A stretch of 22,791 nt of DNA from Pseudomonadota bacterium (GCA_021780395.1 JAJXYU010000133.1:1-22791); one strand, 5' to 3'; positions 1 to 8,533 are shown, counted from the stretch's first letter. Made by a program: numbers and translations. The notes: generated by a model from the letters alone, not told the origin.

Positions 1-443
1 GGGGCGGCAAGCCGACCGAGACGATCCTCGAGGAACTCAAGACCGGGTACGGGATCGACCTCGGCGACTTTGCGGCCGCGGCGGCGCGCAAGGAGCAGTA
101 TTTCACCGAGAGCCTCGGCGAGGTCGTGCCGATCGAGCCGGTCGTGCGGATCGCGCGCGGGGCGCACCGGCGGCTGCCGATGGCGGTCGCCTCGGGGGGC
201 TTGCGGCGGCACGTCGAGGCGACGCTCGATGCGCTCGGGATCCGCGATCTATTCGATGCGATCGTGTGCTTCGAGGACAGCGCGCGCCCGAAGCCTCACC
301 CCGATCCCTTTCTCGAGGCGGCGCGGCGCTTGAGGGTGCCGCCGCGCGCGTGCCTGGTCTTCGAGGACAGTCCGCTCGGGATCGCGGCGGCCGAGGCGGC
401 GGGCATGGCGTGCGTGCGCGTGCCGCCGCTGCACGGCGCCTGA
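1..443 (+). CDS. HAD-superfamily phosphatase, beta-phosphoglucomutase-like (5' end missing)
   Basis: This is the C-terminal part of a haloacid dehalogenase-like hydrolase. The frame is open from the window edge (first full codon at position 3) to a TGA at 441-443, about 146 residues. HAD motif II is seen as ASGG (in VASGGLRRHV), motif III as the lysine in ARPKPHPDPF, and motif IV as VFEDSPLGIAAAEAAGM, the usual EDS...G...A...AGM block of beta-phosphoglucomutase and phosphoglycolate-phosphatase-like enzymes. Motif I (DxDxT) and most of the cap domain lie upstream of the window. Such enzymes dephosphorylate small cytoplasmic phospho-metabolites, or isomerise sugar phosphates; the substrate cannot be read from this fragment. 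The 3' end overlaps the convergent DUF488 gene by about 148 bases. Confidence 0.85.
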   Translation, partial: GGKPTETILEELKTGYGIDLGDFAAAAARKEQYFTESLGEVVPIEPVVRIARGAHRRLPMAVASGGLRRHVEATLDALGIRDLFDAIVCFEDSARPKPHPDPFLEAARRLRVPPRACLVFEDSPLGIAAAEAAGMACVRVPPLHGA

Positions 444-910
444 GGGGTCGCGAGCACGCGTCGCAGCACCGCGACGTGGCTCTTCTCGAGGTCGCGTGCG
501 GCGCTGAGGAGCGTCACCGGCCGTGCCCGTGCCCGTGCGCGCAGCGCGGCGATCGCCTCGGCCTGCGCTTCGAGCTCGCGGCGGTAGCGGCGCGCGAACT
601 GCGGCCAGCGGGAGCGGTCCGCGTGGAACCAGCGGCGCAACCGGTCGCTCGGCGTGATCTCGCGTGCCCAGTCGTCGAGCGCGGCCGAGGCCTTGTCGAT
701 CCCGCGCGGCCAGAGGCGGTCGACGAGCACGCGGTATCCGTCGGCGGGCTCCGCGGCGTCGTAGATCCGCTTCGCGCGCAGCGTCGGGCGGTCGCGCGAC
801 TCGGCCGGCGGCGGCTCGACGAACTCGAGATAGCACGTCGGCGAACTCGGCTCGCGCGGACGCCGCGGGGTCGATCTGCGATGGGTCGCCATCGCGAAAC
901 ACGATATCAT
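296..910 (-). CDS. DUF488 family protein
   Basis: The central part of this 204-residue frame carries the DUF488 signature: RIYDAAEPADGYRVLVDRLW, then PRGIDK, DDWAREITPS, LRRWFHADRSRWPQFARRY and LLSAARDLEKSHVAVLRRVL. The family is small (usually about 115-125 residues), cytoplasmic and of unknown biochemical function. The domain is flanked by about 45 N-terminal residues and about 48 C-terminal residues that do not look conserved. The C-terminal tail is wholly antisense to the HAD gene and ends at TGA 296-298. The start is uncertain: ATG 910 and ATG 892 are both in frame, and neither has a clear Shine-Dalgarno sequence. The gene is divergent from the methyltransferase gene starting at 940. Confidence 0.75.
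   Translation of the reverse strand: MISCFAMATHRRSTPRRPREPSSPTCYLEFVEPPPAESRDRPTLRAKRIYDAAEPADGYRVLVDRLWPRGIDKASAALDDWAREITPSDRLRRWFHADRSRWPQFARRYRRELEAQAEAIAALRARARARPVTLLSAARDLEKSHVAVLRRVLATPQAPCSGGTRTHAMPAASAAAIPSGLSSKTRHARGGTLKRRAASRKGSG
905..910 (+). promoter_or_regulatory. possible -10 box (TATCAT) for the mttB-sox operon
   Basis: TATCAT followed by CGTCGC lies 30 bases before the proposed ATG at 940, between divergent genes. A similar TATCATCGCGCG is found before the transporter gene at 8610. No convincing -35 hexamer is seen 16-18 bases upstream. The box overlaps the DUF488 start codon, so it is weak evidence only. Confidence 0.25.
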
Positions 911-939
911 CGTCGCAACCACGGAGCGACTCCTCGCGG

Positions 940-2517
940 ATGCCCGCCGAACCACCTTCCATGCGACCCCCGGATGCCGGCTCGGCGCACGCGCGCGACG
1001 CCGGATCGCGGCGGGCGCGCCGCGAACGCAGCGCGCGGTTGCCGCAACGGCCCTGGACCGCGGTCCGCAATCCATATCCGCCGCTCGAGATCCTCTCGGC
1101 CGATCAGCTGGACGCGATCCATGCGGCGTCGCTGCGGATCCTCGAGGAACTCGGGATCGAGGTGCTCTCCGCCGAGGCGCGCCGCCGCCTGCGGGCGGCG
1201 GGCGCGGACGTCGACGAGGCGAGCGGGCTCGTCCGGCTCGATCGGCACTGCGTCGCGGCTGCGCTCGCGAGCGCACCGCCGGAATTCACGCTGACGCCGC
1301 GCAACCCGGCCCATCGGGTGCGGATCGGCGGCGATGCCCTGGTGTTCGGCCTCGTCGCGGGACCGCCGAACGTGCACGACCGGGAGCGCGGACGCCGACC
1401 GGGCAACTATCGCGACTTCTGCGATCTGATTCGCCTCGCACAGCATTTCAACGTGATCCACGTGATCGGCAACCAGGTCTGCGCGCCGATCGATCTGCCG
1501 GCGAATACGCGCCACCTGGATGCGTATCAGGCGAATCTCCTGTACTCGGATCGTGCGTATCAGTGCCCCGCGATCGGCGCCGCGCGCGCGCTCGACGGGA
1601 TCCGGATGATGGCGATCGCGCGCGGGATCGGTCTCGAGGAGATCGCGCGCTCGCCGGGCGTGATGACCATCATCTCGGTGAACAGTCCGCGCCGGCTCGA
1701 CGAGGCGATGGCCGACGGCCTGATCGCGATGGCCGAGCACGGCCAGCCGGTCGTGATCACGCCGTTCACGCTGATGGGTGCGATGACCCCGGTATCGCTC
1801 GCCGCGGCGCTCGCGCAGCAGAACGCGGAGGCGCTGTTCGGCGTCGTGCTCGCGCAGACGGTGCGTCCGGGAACGCCGGTGATGTACGGCGCGTTCACCT
1901 CGAACGTCGATCTGCGCTCCGGCGCGCCGGCGTTCGGGACGCCGGAGAACGCGAAGGCGAACGTCGCCTGTGGCCAGCTCGCGCGCCGCTACCGCCTGCC
2001 CTACCGCACGTCCAACGCGAGCGCGTCGAACGCACCCGATGCGCAGGGGGCGTACGAGAGTCAGATGTCGCTCTGGGGCGCGCTGCTCGGCGGGGGGAAT
2101 CTCGTGTACCACGCCGCGGGCTGGCAGGAGGGCGGCTTGACCGCGTCCTTCGAAAAGCTGGTGCTCGACGTCGAGATGTTGCAGATGCTCGTCGAGTTCC
2201 TGCAGCCGATCGTCGTCGACGAGGCGGAGCTCGGGCTCGACGCGATCGCGCGCGTGGCGCCGGGCGGGCATTTCTTTGGCGATCCGCACACGCTCGCGCG
2301 CTACGAGCACGCGTTCCATCGTCCGCTGGTCTCCGACTGGCAGGGCTTCGAGGCCTGGAGCGCCGCCGGCGCGCCCGACGCCGCGCAGCGCGCGACCGCG
2401 GTGTGGAAGCGCGCGCTCGGCGAGTACGAGCAGCCGGCGATGGATCCCGCCGTCCGCGAGGCGCTGGACGACTACGTCGCACGCCGGCGTGAGGCGATCG
2501 GCGACGGCGAGCCTTAG
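940..2517 (+). CDS. trimethylamine methyltransferase (MttB/COG5598) family protein, non-pyrrolysine
   Basis: A 525-residue protein close to the usual size of the MttB superfamily. Family features include SLRILEELGIEVLS near residues 64-77, the barrel segments around TPFTLMGAMTPVSLAAAL (274-291) and PVMYGAFTSNVDLRSGAPAF (313-332), and NLVYHAAGWQEGGLTAS (387-403). Archaeal-type MttB has an internal amber codon read as pyrrolysine. Here the frame has no internal TAG before its terminal TAG, so it belongs to the non-Pyl branch, which includes glycine-betaine and proline-betaine demethylases that transfer methyl to a corrinoid protein. It is cytoplasmic and first in an operon with sarcosine oxidase, 6 bases before soxB, so glycine betaine or a related N-methyl compound is the inferred substrate. 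The first ~44 residues are Arg/Pro-rich and non-conserved. ATG 961 is an alternative start, and no strong ribosome site decides between them. Confidence 0.85.
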   Translation: MPAEPPSMRPPDAGSAHARDAGSRRARRERSARLPQRPWTAVRNPYPPLEILSADQLDAIHAASLRILEELGIEVLSAEARRRLRAAGADVDEASGLVRLDRHCVAAALASAPPEFTLTPRNPAHRVRIGGDALVFGLVAGPPNVHDRERGRRPGNYRDFCDLIRLAQHFNVIHVIGNQVCAPIDLPANTRHLDAYQANLLYSDRAYQCPAIGAARALDGIRMMAIARGIGLEEIARSPGVMTIISVNSPRRLDEAMADGLIAMAEHGQPVVITPFTLMGAMTPVSLAAALAQQNAEALFGVVLAQTVRPGTPVMYGAFTSNVDLRSGAPAFGTPENAKANVACGQLARRYRLPYRTSNASASNAPDAQGAYESQMSLWGALLGGGNLVYHAAGWQEGGLTASFEKLVLDVEMLQMLVEFLQPIVVDEAELGLDAIARVAPGGHFFGDPHTLARYEHAFHRPLVSDWQGFEAWSAAGAPDAAQRATAVWKRALGEYEQPAMDPAVREALDDYVARRREAIGDGEP

Positions 2518-2523
2518 ACGCGC

Positions 2524-3774
2524 ATGCGTCATTCGATCGTCTCGCTGCTCCTGAATGCGGCGACGGGCCACCGGCGCTGGCCGCGGATGTGGCGCGACCC
2601 CGAGCCGCGGCCGCATTACGAGGCGATCGTCGTCGGCGGGGGCGGGCACGGCCTCGCGACCGCCTACTACCTCGCGAAGGCGCACGGCGTGCGCGACGTC
2701 GCGGTGCTCGAGAAGGGCTGGATCGGCGGCGGCAACGTCGGACGCAACACCACGATCATCCGGTCCAACTACCTGTTGCCGGGCAACGTCTCGTTCTACG
2801 AGGCGTCGCTGAGACACTGGGAAGGGCTCGAGCGCGAGCTCAACTTCAATGCGATGGTGAGCCAGCGGGGCGTGCTGAACCTCTATCATTCGGATGCGCA
2901 GCGCGATGCGATCGTGCGTCGCGGCAACGCGATGCGTCTGCACGGCGTCGATGCGGAGCTCCTCGATGCGCACGAGGTCCGGCGGATCGCGCCCTTCCTC
3001 GCGATGGACGATGCGCGCTTTCCGATTCGCGGCGGACTGCTGCAGCCGCGCGGCGGAACCGTGCGGCACGATGCGGTCGCGTGGGGCTACGCGCGCGCGG
3101 CCGACCGTCTCGGCGTCGACGTGATCCAGCAGTGCGAGCTCCTCGGCTTCGAGATCGAGCGCGGCCGCGTCGTCGGGGTGCGCACCAGCCGGGGCCGGAT
3201 CGGCGCGCGGCGGATCGGCCTTGCGTGCGCGGGCCATTCCTCCCAGGTCGCGGCGCTCGCGGGGCTCACGCTTCCGATCGAGACGCACGTGCTGCAGGCC
3301 TTCGTGAGCGAGGGGGTGAAGCCGCTGATCCCGGGCGTGATCACCTTCGGCGCGGGACACTTCTACGTCAGTCAGTCCGACAAGGGCGGGCTCGTGTTCG
3401 GCGGCGACCTCGACGGCTACAACTCCTACGCGCAGCGCGGCAATCTCCCGACCGTCGAGGACGTCTGCGAGAGCGGGGTCGCGATGATCCCGGCGATGAG
3501 CCGGCTGCGCCTGCTGCGTTCCTGGGGCGGCCGGATGGACATGACGATGGACGGCTCGCCGATCATCGATCGGACGCCGATCGAGGGGCTGTACCTGAAC
3601 GCGGGCTGGTGCTACGGGGGCTTCAAGGCGACACCGGCGTCGGGCTGGTGCTTCGCGCACCTGCTCGCGACCGGGGAGAGCCATGCGCTCGCGCGCGCCT
3701 ATCGCCTGGACCGCTTCGCGACCGGGCACCTGATCGACGAAAAGGGGCAGGGCGCACACCCGAACCGGCAATGA
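2524..3774 (+). CDS. soxB: sarcosine oxidase, heterotetrameric, beta subunit
   Basis: A 416-residue FAD/FMN subunit of tetrameric sarcosine oxidase, the cytoplasmic enzyme that oxidises sarcosine to glycine and passes the one-carbon unit to tetrahydrofolate. The dinucleotide-binding motif VGGGGHGLATAYYLAK spans residues 37-52, after the family's typical N-terminal stretch with LLNAATGHRRWPRMWRDPEP. GGTVRHDAVAWGYAR (178-191) matches the segment in which the corynebacterial beta subunit carries covalent FMN on a histidine, which here would be His182. The C-terminal SWGGRMDMTMDGSPIID and GWCYGGFKATPASGW blocks are typical of the family. Length is normal. The gene lies 6 bases after the methyltransferase stop and 13 bases before soxD. 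Confidence 0.95.
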   Translation: MRHSIVSLLLNAATGHRRWPRMWRDPEPRPHYEAIVVGGGGHGLATAYYLAKAHGVRDVAVLEKGWIGGGNVGRNTTIIRSNYLLPGNVSFYEASLRHWEGLERELNFNAMVSQRGVLNLYHSDAQRDAIVRRGNAMRLHGVDAELLDAHEVRRIAPFLAMDDARFPIRGGLLQPRGGTVRHDAVAWGYARAADRLGVDVIQQCELLGFEIERGRVVGVRTSRGRIGARRIGLACAGHSSQVAALAGLTLPIETHVLQAFVSEGVKPLIPGVITFGAGHFYVSQSDKGGLVFGGDLDGYNSYAQRGNLPTVEDVCESGVAMIPAMSRLRLLRSWGGRMDMTMDGSPIIDRTPIEGLYLNAGWCYGGFKATPASGWCFAHLLATGESHALARAYRLDRFATGHLIDEKGQGAHPNRQ

Positions 3775-3787
3775 GCGAGCGCGACCG

Positions 3788-4066
3788 ATGAGGATTCCCT
3801 GCCCGTTCTGCGGCCTGCGCGGCCACGAGGAATTCGTGGTCGACGGGGACGCGACCGTGACCCGACCGGCGCCGGGCCGGCCGGACGCCCCGACGGCGGC
3901 GGTTCGCTTCGTGTACCTGCGCGACAACCCCGCGGGCTGGCACCGGGAATGGTGGTTCCACGCGTTCGGCTGCGAGCGCTGGATCGTCGTCGAGCGCGAT
4001 ACCGTGACGCACGCGGTCGGCCGCGTGTGGAGCGCGGGCGACCCGGCGCCCGGGGAGGATCGGTGA
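3788..4066 (+). CDS. soxD: sarcosine oxidase delta subunit
   Basis: A 92-residue small subunit. Cys5, Cys8, His58 and Cys62 (in MRIPCPFCG and FHAFGCERW) match, with a one-residue shift, the four zinc ligands known for the delta subunit of heterotetrameric sarcosine oxidase (Cys6, Cys9, His59, Cys63, from memory of the structure). The subunit is structural, binds zinc and caps the alpha subunit. The stop codon TGA at 4064-4066 overlaps the GTG start of soxA in the sequence GTGA, so the two are probably translationally coupled. Confidence 0.95.
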   Translation: MRIPCPFCGLRGHEEFVVDGDATVTRPAPGRPDAPTAAVRFVYLRDNPAGWHREWWFHAFGCERWIVVERDTVTHAVGRVWSAGDPAPGEDR

Positions 4067-7047
4067 GCGCTCGACCCGGCGCCGGTGCGCGACTCGCGGA
4101 CGGCGGCTTGATCGACCGGACGCGCACGCTCCGCTTTCGCTTCGACGGGCGCGAGTACGCCGGGCATCCGGGCGACACGCTGGCCTCGGCACTGCTCGCG
4201 CACGGCGTGCACCGGGTCGCCCGCTCGTTCAAGTACCATCGGTCGCGCGGGATCCTCTCGGCCGGCTTCGAGGAACCGAACGCGCTCGTCGAACTCGGCG
4301 AAGGCGACGCGCGCGTGCCGAACACGCCCGCGACCACGATCGAGCTGTTCGAGGGACTCGACGCGCAGAGCCAGAATCGCTGGCCGTCGCTGCGGTTCGA
4401 CCTGCGCGCGGTGAATCGCCTGTTCTCCGCCCTGCTGCCGGCGGGCTTCTACTACAAGACGTTCATGTGGCCGGCCGCGTTCTGGGAACGGGTGTACGAG
4501 CCCGCCATCCGGCGAGCGGCCGGGCTCGGTCGTGCGTCGGGTGCGCCGGATCCGGCGACCTACGAGCGTTCGTACGGCTTCTGCGACGTGCTCGTCGTCG
4601 GCGCGGGCCCCGCGGGCCTCGCCGCGGCGCTCGGCGCGGCCCGCGCCGGCGCGCGCGTCTGGCTCGTCGAGGCGGATTGTCGCGCCGGCGGCCGATTGCT
4701 CGCGGAGCGGCTCGCGATCGGCGGGGAGCCGGCGCTGCGCTGGGTCGAGGCCACCGTCGCGGAGCTCGAATCGATGCCGACGGTGCGCGTGCTGCGCCGG
4801 GCGACCGCGGTCGGCCGTTACGACGGCGGGGTCTATGCGATCCTCGAGCGGGTCGGCGCCGATCGTGCGCAGTCCGCGCCGTTCGAGCCGCGCGAGCGCC
4901 TCTGGCACGTCGTCGCGCGCCACGGCGTGCTCGCGAGCGGCGCGATCGAGCAGCCGCTGGTGTTCGAGAACAACGACCTGCCGGGGATCCTGCTCGCGGG
5001 GGCGGTGCGCGCGTATGCGAACCGCTACGCGGTGCTCGCGGGGCGGCGCGTGGTCGTCGCGACGAGCTGCGACGACGCGTGGGCGACCGCGCGGGACCTG
5101 CTGCGGGCGGGCGCGTCGGTCGAGGCGATCGTGGACCAGCGGCCGGCAGCCGCGCGCGGCCCGGGTGCGTGGGCCCCCGACGGCGTCCCGGTCGAGACCG
5201 GCTGGCTGCGGCGCGCACGCGGACGGGATCGCGTGCGCGCGGTCGAGATCGAAGCCGCCTCCGGGCGAACGCGGCGCGTCGCGTGCGATGCGATCGCGAT
5301 GTCCGGGGGCTGGGCGCCGCAGCTGCAGCTCGCGACGCACCTCGGCGAGCGGCTGCGCTGGGACGGCGCCGCCCAGTGCTTCGCGCCCGAGTCGTGGCCG
5401 CCGGATCTGTCCGGCGCGGGCGCGGTCTGCGGAGAGTTCGGGCTTGCGGCGGCGCTCGCCGCGGGTGCGCGCTGCGGTACCGGGGCGGCGCGGGCGCTCG
5501 GCTTTCGCGCGACGGATCTCGTGCTGCCCGCGGTCGAGCCGGATCGTCCGCTGCAGACGGTGCCCTCGCGCGCCGCGCGGGCGGTCCGCGCGGCGTTCGT
5601 CGATTGGCAGAACGACGTGACGATCGCGGACGTGCAGCTGGCGGTGCGCGAGGGCTTCGCAGCGAGCGAGCACCTGAAGCGCTACACGACGCTCGGGATG
5701 GCGACCGACCAGGGCAAGACCTCGAGCCTGAACGGGCTGATCGCGCTCGCGGAGGCGACCGGCCGGCGTCTCGAGGAGCTCGGCCCGACGACCCATCGAC
5801 CGCCGGTCGTTCCGGTCACGATCGGTGCGCTCGCGGGTCGGCACCGCGGACGCCACTACCGGCCGACGCGCCTGCCGCCCGCGCACGCGGTCGCGGCGGA
5901 CCTCGGCGCGGTGTTCGTCGAGACCGGACCCTGGCTGCGCGCTCAGGTCTTTCCGCGTGCCGGGGACCGGGGATGGCTCGACGCGATGTGCCGCGAGGTG
6001 AACACGGTTCGCCGCGCGGTCGGCGTGTGCGACGTCTCGACGCTCGGCAAGGTCGACGTGCAGGGCGCCGATGCGCCCGAGTTCCTGGAGCGGGTCTATG
6101 CGAGCCGCATCGCGACGCTCGCGATCGGCCGCGTGCGGTACGCGCTGATGCGGCGCGAGGACGGGTTCGTGATGGACGACGGTACCGTCGCGCGGCTCGG
6201 CGAGCGCCACTACCTGCTCAGCACGACGACCGCCGGCGCCGTCGACGTCTATCGCCACCTGCAGTACTGCCGTCAGGTGCTCTGGCCCGATCTCGACGTA
6301 CGCCTCGCCTCGGTCACCGACCAGTGGGCGCAGTTCGCGGTCGCCGGGCCGCGGTCGCGCGAGCTGCTCGGGCGCCTCGTCGAGCCGGGCATCGACCTCG
6401 CGGACCCGCAGTTCCCGCTGCTCGCGGCCGGGTCGGTGAGGCTCGGTGACGGGACCGCGGCGCGGCTGTTCCGGGTGTCGTTCTGCGGCGAGCTCGCCTA
6501 CGAGCTCGCGGTGCCGGCGCGCGCGGCGCACCGGACTCTCGAGCGGCTGTTCGAGGCGGGCGCGCCGCTCGGGGTCGCGCCCTATGGCCTGGAGGCGCTC
6601 GGCGCGATGCGGATCGAGAAGGGACACGTCGCGGGCAACGAGATCAACGGCCAGACGACGGCGGCGGACCTCGGTCTCGGCCGCTGGACGACCAAGGATG
6701 GCGACAGCGTCGGTGCGGTGCTCGCCCGGCGCCCCGGGCTCGCGGATCCGCAGCGACCGCGCCTCGCGGGTTTCGTGCCGGTCGACCGCGCGCAGCGCCT
6801 GGGCGCGGGCGCGCACCTGATCGCGCTCGGCGCGCCGCGGGATGCGGCGCACGACGAGGGATACCTGTCCTCGGTCGCGTATTCGCCGACGCTCGGGCAC
6901 TGGATCGGTCTCGGCTTCCTGCGGCGGGCGGCCGAGCGCGTCGGCGAACGCGTGCTCGCGCACGATCCGCTGCGTGGACGGGATGCGCTCGTCGAGGTCG
7001 TCGAGACGCCGTTCGTCGATCCACGCGGAGAGCGCCTGCGTGGCTGA
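4063..7047 (+). CDS. soxA: sarcosine oxidase alpha subunit
   Basis: A 994-residue subunit of normal length, starting with GTG at 4063 inside the soxD stop. Domains in order: an N-terminal Fer2_4-like fold (about residues 18-95) with no cysteines and hence no 2Fe-2S cluster, as is usual for this subunit; a NAD/FAD-binding Rossmann domain with LVVGAGPAGLAAALGAARAG from about residue 177, continuing through FENNDLPGILLAGAVRAYAN; a central segment with KRYTTLGMATDQGKTSSLNG; and a C-terminal aminomethyltransferase (GcvT-like) domain from about residue 610 with GVCDVSTLGKVDVQG and RIEKGHVAGNEI. The GcvT domain is where tetrahydrofolate accepts the methyl-derived one-carbon unit in this family. The last eight bases overlap the GTG start of soxG. 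Confidence 0.95.
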   Translation: MSARPGAGARLADGGLIDRTRTLRFRFDGREYAGHPGDTLASALLAHGVHRVARSFKYHRSRGILSAGFEEPNALVELGEGDARVPNTPATTIELFEGLDAQSQNRWPSLRFDLRAVNRLFSALLPAGFYYKTFMWPAAFWERVYEPAIRRAAGLGRASGAPDPATYERSYGFCDVLVVGAGPAGLAAALGAARAGARVWLVEADCRAGGRLLAERLAIGGEPALRWVEATVAELESMPTVRVLRRATAVGRYDGGVYAILERVGADRAQSAPFEPRERLWHVVARHGVLASGAIEQPLVFENNDLPGILLAGAVRAYANRYAVLAGRRVVVATSCDDAWATARDLLRAGASVEAIVDQRPAAARGPGAWAPDGVPVETGWLRRARGRDRVRAVEIEAASGRTRRVACDAIAMSGGWAPQLQLATHLGERLRWDGAAQCFAPESWPPDLSGAGAVCGEFGLAAALAAGARCGTGAARALGFRATDLVLPAVEPDRPLQTVPSRAARAVRAAFVDWQNDVTIADVQLAVREGFAASEHLKRYTTLGMATDQGKTSSLNGLIALAEATGRRLEELGPTTHRPPVVPVTIGALAGRHRGRHYRPTRLPPAHAVAADLGAVFVETGPWLRAQVFPRAGDRGWLDAMCREVNTVRRAVGVCDVSTLGKVDVQGADAPEFLERVYASRIATLAIGRVRYALMRREDGFVMDDGTVARLGERHYLLSTTTAGAVDVYRHLQYCRQVLWPDLDVRLASVTDQWAQFAVAGPRSRELLGRLVEPGIDLADPQFPLLAAGSVRLGDGTAARLFRVSFCGELAYELAVPARAAHRTLERLFEAGAPLGVAPYGLEALGAMRIEKGHVAGNEINGQTTAADLGLGRWTTKDGDSVGAVLARRPGLADPQRPRLAGFVPVDRAQRLGAGAHLIALGAPRDAAHDEGYLSSVAYSPTLGHWIGLGFLRRAAERVGERVLAHDPLRGRDALVEVVETPFVDPRGERLRG

Positions 7048-7612
7048 GTCGCCGTCCGCGCCGTCGATCGCGCGCGTCCGCATCGGCGAGGCGCCGAGCC
7101 TCGCGCGCATCGATCTCGTGTCATCGGCGCGCCGCGTGGCGGCGCTCGGCGCGGCGTTCGCGGCCGCGACCGGCGTCGCCTTGCCGTGCACCGGGCGCAG
7201 CGTGCGCGCCGGGGAGTTCACCGTGCTCGCGCTCGCTCCGGATCGCTGGCAAATCGAATCCGAGGGTCCACCGGGGCACGCGATCGCGGCGCTGGGCGCG
7301 ATCGCCGGCGAGTCGGGTTCGGTCGTCGATCAGTCGGACGGGTCGCGTGCGTTCGACGTCGCCGGCCCGGGCGCGCGTGAGGTACTCGCGAAAGGCGTGC
7401 CGATCGATCTCGACGCCGCGGTGTTTCGCGTCGGCGACGTCGCGCGCACGGGGGTCGCGCTGGTCGCGGTCACGCTGCGCTGCCTGTCCGCGGAACCGTC
7501 GTTCCGGATCGTCGTCGCGCGCAGTTACGCGGAGTCCTTCCTCGAGTGGTTGCTCGACGCGGGCGCCGCATACGGGGTCTTGCGCGAGCGCCACAGCGCG
7601 TCGCCGAGGTAG
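7040..7612 (+). CDS. soxG: sarcosine oxidase gamma subunit
   Basis: A 190-residue protein that begins with GTG at 7040, overlaps the soxA stop by 8 bases and ends with TAG at 7610-7612. Size, last position in a soxBDAG order, and segments such as IARVRIGEAP, FDVAGPGAREVLAKGVPIDL, RVGDVARTGVALV and RSYAESFLEWLLDAG fit the SoxG family, which has a GcvT-like fold without catalytic function and packs against the beta and alpha subunits. Sequence conservation in this family is low, so the assignment leans partly on context. The final 88 bases are shared antisense with the 3' end of rarD. Confidence 0.9.
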   Translation: MAESPSAPSIARVRIGEAPSLARIDLVSSARRVAALGAAFAAATGVALPCTGRSVRAGEFTVLALAPDRWQIESEGPPGHAIAALGAIAGESGSVVDQSDGSRAFDVAGPGAREVLAKGVPIDLDAAVFRVGDVARTGVALVAVTLRCLSAEPSFRIVVARSYAESFLEWLLDAGAAYGVLRERHSASPR

Positions 7613-8442
7613 AGCACCACACCGCCCCAGACGAGGCCGAAGCCGATCGCGCGATCGCGCCCGAAGGATTCGTGATAGAGCCAGACGCCAAGTGCCAGCA
7701 CCACGGTCGGCATCAGGTACTGCAGGATGCCGAGCAGGGACAGCGGAATGCGCCGCGCCGCGGCCGCGAACAGCAGCAGCGGGATCGCGGTCACGGGTCC
7801 CGCGGCCATCAGCGCGAGCCGCAGCCCCCAGCCCCCGCGCAGGAACGCGTCCGCGCCGTGGGAGCCTTCCCACGCGAGGTAGGCGAGCGCGAGCGGCAGC
7901 AGCGCGGCGGTCTCGAGGGTCAGGCCCTCGAGCGAACCGAGCGGCGCGGTCTTGCGCATCAGACCGTACAGCGCGAAGCTCAGCGCGAGCGACAGCGCGA
8001 TCCACGGCAGGTGTCCGGCCACGATCGCCATCCACGCGACGCCTCCGGCCGCGATCGCGACCGCGATCCACTGCGCGGGTCGCAGGCGCTCCGACAGCGC
8101 GACGGCGCCGACGACGACGCTCATCAGTGGATTGATGTAGTAGCCGAGGCTCGCATCGACGACGTGCCCGGTGTTGATCGCCCAGATGTAAAGACCCCAG
8201 TTGTTCGCGAGCAGGAACGCGCTCAGCGCGAAGCGGGCGACGATCGATGGCCGCTCGCGGACCGCGCGCAGCCAGGTGAAGTGCCGCTTGACGAGGAGCA
8301 CCAGGGTGAGCAGCACGAGCGACCAGACCATCCGGTGGGCGAGGATCTGCAGCGGCGGCACGCTGATCAGCGCCTTGAAATACAGCGGGAACAGGCCCCA
8401 GAGCAGATACGCGCCGAGCGCGTAGGCGACGCCCCAGTTCAT
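7525..8442 (-). CDS. rarD: RarD-type EamA/DMT permease
   Basis: A 305-residue inner-membrane protein with about ten hydrophobic segments and two EamA-like halves. The start MNWGVAYALGAYLLWGLFPL and the segments PLQILAHRMVWSL, NWGLYIWAINTGHVVDASLG and YYINPLMSVVVG are hallmark RarD sequences (drug/metabolite transporter superfamily, chloramphenicol-sensitive protein type; real substrate unknown). ATG 8442 is preceded by GAGGTG (complement of 8448-8453), a good ribosome-binding site at five bases; the in-frame GTG at 8448 is less likely. The C-terminus after LYLGDALWRSRK is a polar tail that overlaps soxG antisense. A plausible -10 box lies at 8528-8533. Confidence 0.92.
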   Translation of the reverse strand: MNWGVAYALGAYLLWGLFPLYFKALISVPPLQILAHRMVWSLVLLTLVLLVKRHFTWLRAVRERPSIVARFALSAFLLANNWGLYIWAINTGHVVDASLGYYINPLMSVVVGAVALSERLRPAQWIAVAIAAGGVAWMAIVAGHLPWIALSLALSFALYGLMRKTAPLGSLEGLTLETAALLPLALAYLAWEGSHGADAFLRGGWGLRLALMAAGPVTAIPLLLFAAAARRIPLSLLGILQYLMPTVVLALGVWLYHESFGRDRAIGFGLVWGGVVLYLGDALWRSRKTPYAAPASSNHSRKDSA

Positions 8443-8527
8443 GATCACACCTCGCGGTTCGAGTCGGGGCGCGGGTCGCGGCGCATCCGTCGCGGGCGCG
8501 CGATCACCGGGCCGGTGGCGGCGCGGG

Positions 8528-8533
8528 AGTATA
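8528..8533 (-). promoter_or_regulatory. possible -10 box (TATACT) for rarD
   Basis: On the minus strand, TATACT (within GGGTATACTCCC) is five of six to the sigma-70 consensus. It stands about 86 bases upstream of the rarD ATG, in the intergenic space shared with the divergent transporter. No good -35 match is visible. Confidence 0.35.

Noticed and set aside
2515..2523. Readthrough of the methyltransferase TAG into soxB
   Set aside because: The protein already has full family length, and soxB has its own ATG six bases later in a typical operon arrangement.
907..7221. A 2104-codon open frame on the minus strand, antisense to the methyltransferase-sox operon
   Set aside because: It is Arg/Ala/Pro/Asp-rich with no recognisable domain, and mirrors the codon bias of genuine genes on the other strand. 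Long antisense frames are expected at this GC content.
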